Positions 16,601 to 18,747 of a DNA stretch of 18,747 bases are shown here, one piece after another. Under the pieces are notes generated by a model, which saw only the letters and a list, made by a program, of their open reading frames with translations, had not been told where the DNA came from and ran no database searches. Source of the stretch: Dehalococcoidia bacterium (lineage in GTDB: Bacteria; Chloroflexota; Dehalococcoidia; UBA2979). The DNA is taken from positions 1 through 18,747 of the forward strand of contig SHYS01000019.1 of assembly GCA_009692685.1 (NCBI GenBank), written 5' to 3'. Positions within the stretch are counted from its first letter, which is position 1, and the number at the start of each line of letters is the position of its first letter. The translations under genes and the position numbers were made by a program.

Positions 16601-16648
16601 GTGGAGAAGCACGCGCATACCTCGTTGATCCGCCCCACGGCAGGCTGA
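13637..16648 (+). CDS. sbcC: SbcC/Rad50 SMC-like ATPase subunit
   Basis: SMC-type ATPase that tethers DNA ends and gates the SbcD nuclease. The 1003-residue protein has Walker A GPTGAGKS (32-39) in the N-terminal lobe and the Q-loop region [14 protein letters not shown]. Long Ala/Arg/Glu-rich coiled coils span about 170 to 860, broken at the middle by a zinc hook CPIC (Cys487, Cys490). The signature TLSGGET is at 903-909 and Walker [12 protein letters not shown], with Asp942 and Glu943, in the C-terminal lobe. The start is GTG 13637, preceded by GGGAG at six bases, and puts [15 protein letters not shown] first as in the family. The frame is open far upstream inside sbcD, but that part has no homology. 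The gap to sbcD is 13 nt. The Ala-rich coil produces long open frames on other strands that are not genes. Confidence 0.95.
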   Translation: MRPVRLELQGFTAFREQATLDFEGRRLFVITGPTGAGKSSLLDAMTWALFGQVPRVGTSVGQLISQGETSMHVKLEFETRGRRYQVARRALTKGPGAVRLERRDASGDWEPIADRTTEVKTHVERLLGMDYATFTRTMVLPQGAFDAFLRGEPRDRREILSRLIGLDVYETARQIAGTRASTAKAAADTLRAQLASLDLATPERIAALRADEVAARARLEARTTRFEVLRGLADCWRTFEAARQAASEATIEAERAAQATQTAKQALEAAQQASVDAQRQAATAEADRATLAYDREAHEALRVQISLLDRRAAALRDVEAAHTALATAERDHATAEAGAAVAVRASKQAERVLQQARTRAESAAAQVTSAAAAAVAARDALQAEALARSAEVVAARKEAQEAQARALAIEQIAVRLAGEAETERFASLTHAEAVRAAKAATRDATAATKAHTTAERIASAAREKAEAARRANAAVDLSRGLKKGDRCPICGDTLTAAPKHAKTDFDAAERAVAEAERILGAAAAAVSTAASASAVAAERVEARADALAMATARRAEIEGEVNALGVTALDFPKQAQRESKAAEQAEARATRAEQVAERASATARAFDVALGPLGATPPAGDPATSPVALTRAIEVAAAADLAARTAVSAFDSAQHDADAAQREVALRDQSLRTARDHDRGAAERLAALGTVEGDSAAVHRAFAAAEQAVARAAALDAAITKARVACAAAEASAVAVSTALDVAQTDERERTARVAKQRDAEQQAVDALTRTWRDVLGDGAPSKAALATAQREHQAGQQDATLRAGALGQAVVQAEQQAEQAAASVAEIATHEARHRLATELHTELRSDHFVDFLLSESLELLARDASLRLMQFSTGRYELQTAKGDFLVLDHQNGDERRSVKTLSGGETFLASLALALSLSEHLPEISGTGGAVALESLFLDEGFGSLDAESLDLAVQGLEALVDGNRMVGVISHVEELSERLPSRVHVEKHAHTSLIRPTAG

Positions 16649-16696
16649 GGCGGGTCGGAAGCCGTCACCCGACGCGCCGTGTACCATCCGAGGCTC

Positions 16697-16771
16697 GGGC
16701 CCGTAGCTCAGCGGTAGAGCAGTGGACTTTTAATCCATCGGTCCTCGGTTCGAATCCGAGCGGGCTCACCA
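16697..16771 (+). tRNA. tRNA-Lys (anticodon TTT), CCA encoded
   Basis: The cloverleaf folds cleanly. Acceptor GGGCCCG (16697-16703) pairs with CGGGCTC (16761-16767) with one G-U. D arm is GCTC/GAGC, anticodon stem GTGGA/TCCAT around CTTTTAA with TTT at 16729-16731, and T arm CTCGG-TTCGAAT-CCGAG. Discriminator A and an encoded CCA end the gene. TACCAT at 16682-16687 is a possible -10 with no clear -35. The 3' half of tRNA genes is the classic integrase attachment site, and a recombinase gene starts 228 bp downstream. Confidence 0.97.
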
Positions 16772-16999
16772 CTCCCCCATACCTCCCCGGCCCCCTCGCC
16801 CCCTGGGGGCTCCTGTGCGCCCGGCTGGGGCCTCAGGCGCGCCGAGCGCGCGCGGGGGGCCCTTATCCGCCGGATAACGCCGTGAGGGGCGCCCGCAGCG
16901 GCCGATGCTGATCGAGGGATTCGGACCAGCCGCTCACCGACTTGCTTTGAGGGGGAGACAGAGCGCTGATGCGTGTCGTCCGGGAAAGGCGGCAGCGGC
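16772..16999. other. Non-coding junction between tRNA-Lys and the recombinase chimera
   Basis: No gene is seen in these 228 bases. The first part is C-rich with a GCCCCC-T-GGGGGC palindrome (16798-16810). The perfect inverted repeat at 16863-16877 is listed separately. A GGGGGAG stretch at 16950-16956 lies too far from the chosen start to be its ribosome site. If an island is integrated in tRNA-Lys, its left arm and any attL arm-type sites would be here. Confidence 0.5.
16863..16877. repeat. Perfect inverted repeat TTATCC-GCC-GGATAA
   Basis: Two 6-bp arms, TTATCC (16863-16868) and GGATAA (16872-16877), flank a 3-bp spacer. The arms are AT-richer than the surrounding GC-rich sequence. The site lies 91 bp after the tRNA and 122 bp before the recombinase ATG. 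Possible roles are a regulator operator or a recombinase/excisionase site. A 3-bp spacer is shorter than the 6-8 bp crossover of usual tyrosine recombinase core sites, so an operator or arm site is more likely. Confidence 0.45.
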
Positions 17000-18442
17000 A
17001 TGGCGCAGATCGACGACCAGATAGCAACGTACCTGCAGGCGATTGAGATCGAAGGGAAGACGGTCAAGACGATCGCCAGCTACGCCAACTCGCTGGCTGC
17101 GTTTCGCGGCGTTGGTGCACGACTCGGCTTCCCCGACGGTGTTTCCGACTACGAGGTGGCCCATGTGTACGCGTTTCTCGGTGACCTCCGAGCCCGCGGC
17201 GCGTCGGCCGGCTACCAGCATCGGCGTCATCGCGAGGTGAAGACCTGCTTCTCCTGGTTCAAGCGGATGGGCCTGGTGCAGGAGAACGTATTCGCGCGAG
17301 TCCCGCTCGTGAAACGCCCTCAGCTGATCAAACCGCCGTTTGCTCCTGAAGAGGTCCAACGCCTGTTGGATGGTCAGGAGCGCTCCACGGCGGGGGGCTC
17401 ACGAAACTATGCGCTCATCCTGTTCCTGCTTGATACGGGAGTGCGCGCCTCCGAATGCATCGCACTCGAACTGGCGGACATCGACTGGGAGCGGTCGCGT
17501 GCGTTTGTGCGCCATGGCAAGGGCGAGAAGCAGCGGTGGGTAGGCTTTGGAGCACGGACGGCCGATGTACTTCGTGAGTACTTCGTACAGTTTCGTGGCG
17601 AGGCCCCCGGTGCGTTCTTTCTGACCAGCACCGGCCGGCCGATGACTGCGGCCGGGACGCTTGAAGTGCTCTTGCGTCGGCTCGGCGCGCGCGCGAACGA
17701 GTTCCGCGGACCCTGCGCCGCCATCGGAATAGTTGCCGCGAAAATCCGCTCATTGCAACCTCGCCCCGACATCTCCGAGATCATGGACGACGTTGAAGCG
17801 CTTCTTGATTCGTCAGTGGCGACAGAAGACTACGTAATTCGAAATGATCCACCAATCGACCTGAGTCAGATCGACTTCGATGCTCTCGCGGCACGGTTCC
17901 AAAGCGGACGTCGGCATACCGACGCCGAACGTTTACGTTCCGCGGTGGAGCGGAAGTTGGAACGGATGATCGAGCTCAATCACTCCCGACTCGACTTCAA
18001 AGAGAAATTCCAGGCGCTCATTGATGATTACAACTCTGGCGCGGCTAACGTGGAGGCGTTCTTCAGGGAGCTAATGGAATTCGCGAAGGCGCTCGACGAA
18101 GAACAGAAACGCACGATTTCTGAGCAGCTCAGTGACGAAGAGCTTGCTCTCTTCGATCTGCTAACTCGCCCGGAGATCACACTCACCAAGTCTGAGCGCG
18201 ACAGGGTCAAGAAAGCCGCTCGCGAATTATTGTTCAGCCTCAAAGCTGAACGGCTCGTGCTCGATTGGCGCAAGCGTCAGCAGAGCCGTGCTGCGGTCAT
18301 GGTCACAATCGAGAACGTGTTCGACAGAGAACTGCCAGAACCGTTCACACCCGATCTGTTCCGGGGAAAGTGCGAACTCGTCTACCAGCATGTATACGAC
18401 TCTTACTTCGGCGAGGGACGCGGCACATACGGCGCGGCATGA
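17000..18442 (+). pseudogene. Chimeric ORF: truncated tyrosine recombinase fused in frame to HsdR C-terminus
   Basis: One open frame of 480 residues joins two unrelated proteins. Residues 1 to about 230 are a phage-type tyrosine recombinase: a SAM-like core-binding domain (about 5-100, with YANSLAAFRG), then the catalytic fold with Arg149 in LDTGVRASE and a beta-hairpin Lys in RHGKGEKQR. It stops at LEVLLRRLGARAN, just before where HxxR, the second His and the Tyr nucleophile should come. From about 240 on, the sequence is the C-terminal helical region of a type I restriction HsdR subunit (PDISEIMDDVEALLDSS, KLERMIELNHSRLDFKEKF, FDLLTRPE, LVLDWRKRQQSRAAV, YQHVYDSYFG). The HsdR nuclease and motor domains are absent. 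The second part is visibly less GC-rich. I chose ATG 17000 (AAAGGCGG upstream) over GTG 16973. The product can have neither recombinase nor restriction activity. A deletion scar is most likely; an assembly join is possible. Confidence 0.8.
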
Positions 18443-18747
18443 ACACAGGACACCATGCGTTGGGAGCGCGGGTGGCCTCTAGCTGGGCGCCAGCCCATAT
18501 CTTCTACATCGCGAAGGTCGCGCAAGTAGCCAGCACTGGTGCATGGGGCTGCTCTGGCAATGCTGCTCAGACCATCACTAATGCTCTCGGGGATGTCGAG
18601 GCGCGCTACCCAGATGTCCTCGCGAGCCTTGCCAAAACACGATGGGTTCTGTCAGAACTCAGGACTCGGTGTCGAAAAGACCTCCGATTCGGATCTTCCG
18701 GTGCCCGCTCCCAGATTCGGAGTGGGGCAACTTCTTCCCCCGCCGAT
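18439..18747 (+). CDS. Unidentified ORF, partial, overlapping the HsdR-like stop
   Basis: An open frame of at least 103 codons starts at ATG 18439, overlaps the chimera's TGA by four bases (ATGA), and runs off the right edge. The N-terminal part reads NTGHHALGARVASSWAPAHI and then LGDVEARYPDVLASLAKTRWVLSELR, a plausible helical protein. I recognise no family. The last 25 residues (GSSGARSQIRSGATSS) look less natural, so a frameshift near 18670-18690 or a chance open frame cannot be excluded. The ATGA overlap with an HsdR tail suggests it was the next gene in the original restriction operon. Confidence 0.4.
   Translation, partial: MNTGHHALGARVASSWAPAHIFYIAKVAQVASTGAWGCSGNAAQTITNALGDVEARYPDVLASLAKTRWVLSELRTRCRKDLRFGSSGARSQIRSGATSSPAD

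Noticed and set aside
16740..16771. Second attachment-site copy of the tRNA 3' end inside the window
   Set aside because: I found no repeat of the tRNA 3' half downstream to 18,747; if it exists it lies beyond the right edge.
16708..17067. 119-codon minus-strand ORF overlapping tRNA-Lys
   Set aside because: Its C-terminus (ARIRTEDRWIKSPLLYR) is simply the antisense translation of the tRNA, a well-known false gene call; it also covers the non-coding gap and recombinase start.

Overview
The window is GC-rich bacterial chromosome, densely packed with genes on both strands. The gene set suggests a high-GC Chloroflexota member (Dehalococcoidia-like), with Actinomycetota as the main alternative. 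It includes two flavin/F420-type LLM oxidoreductases, MenG/UbiE, a truncated haemoglobin with a small Cys4 protein, and a NurA-HerA-SbcD-SbcC cluster. The taxonomy is an inference from gene content only. TAG is used as an ordinary stop by several intact genes, so the code is standard.

Positions 1-1374 (minus strand) hold two damaged genes. One is a SnoaL-like/ester-cyclase gene carrying a compensating pair of single-base frameshifts. Directly downstream is an MFS transporter with one in-frame amber stop and an otherwise open frame running off the left edge. Positions 1568-5353 (minus) hold an LLM-class flavin oxidoreductase and a very large DEAD-box RNA helicase. About 490 residues of low-complexity and Arg-rich sequence precede its catalytic core, and four perfect 15-bp tandem repeats lie within that extension. 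Positions 5537-6676 (minus) hold purU and a 70-residue unknown protein. Positions 6737-7362 (plus) hold a Cys4 mini-protein whose stop codon overlaps the start of a group II truncated haemoglobin. Positions 7369-9597 (minus) read as one unit: a second LLM oxidoreductase paralogous to the first, menG/ubiE, and an SRPBCC protein that overlaps menG by one base.

Positions 9717-16648 (plus) form a tight four-gene operon, nurA-herA-sbcD-sbcC. Junctions are an ATGA overlap, a 2-nt gap and a 13-nt gap. In archaea these four proteins are the core DNA double-strand-break end-resection set: Mre11/Rad50 process the end, and HerA translocase with NurA nuclease resects it. The HerA Walker A motif here is non-canonical (Thr in place of Gly before the Lys).

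Positions 16697-16771 are tRNA-Lys(UUU) with encoded CCA. The sequence beyond it looks foreign: a 228-bp gap with a perfect TTATCC-GCC-GGATAA inverted repeat, then a single reading frame that is a chimera. Its first ~230 residues are a tyrosine recombinase cut off before the HxxR and Tyr catalytic motifs. They are fused in frame to about 240 residues of the C-terminus of a type I restriction HsdR subunit. An unidentified ORF overlapping its stop runs off the right edge. This is best read as the scar of an internal deletion in a tRNA-Lys-integrated genomic island that once carried a restriction system. A natural fusion protein or an assembly join are the alternatives.
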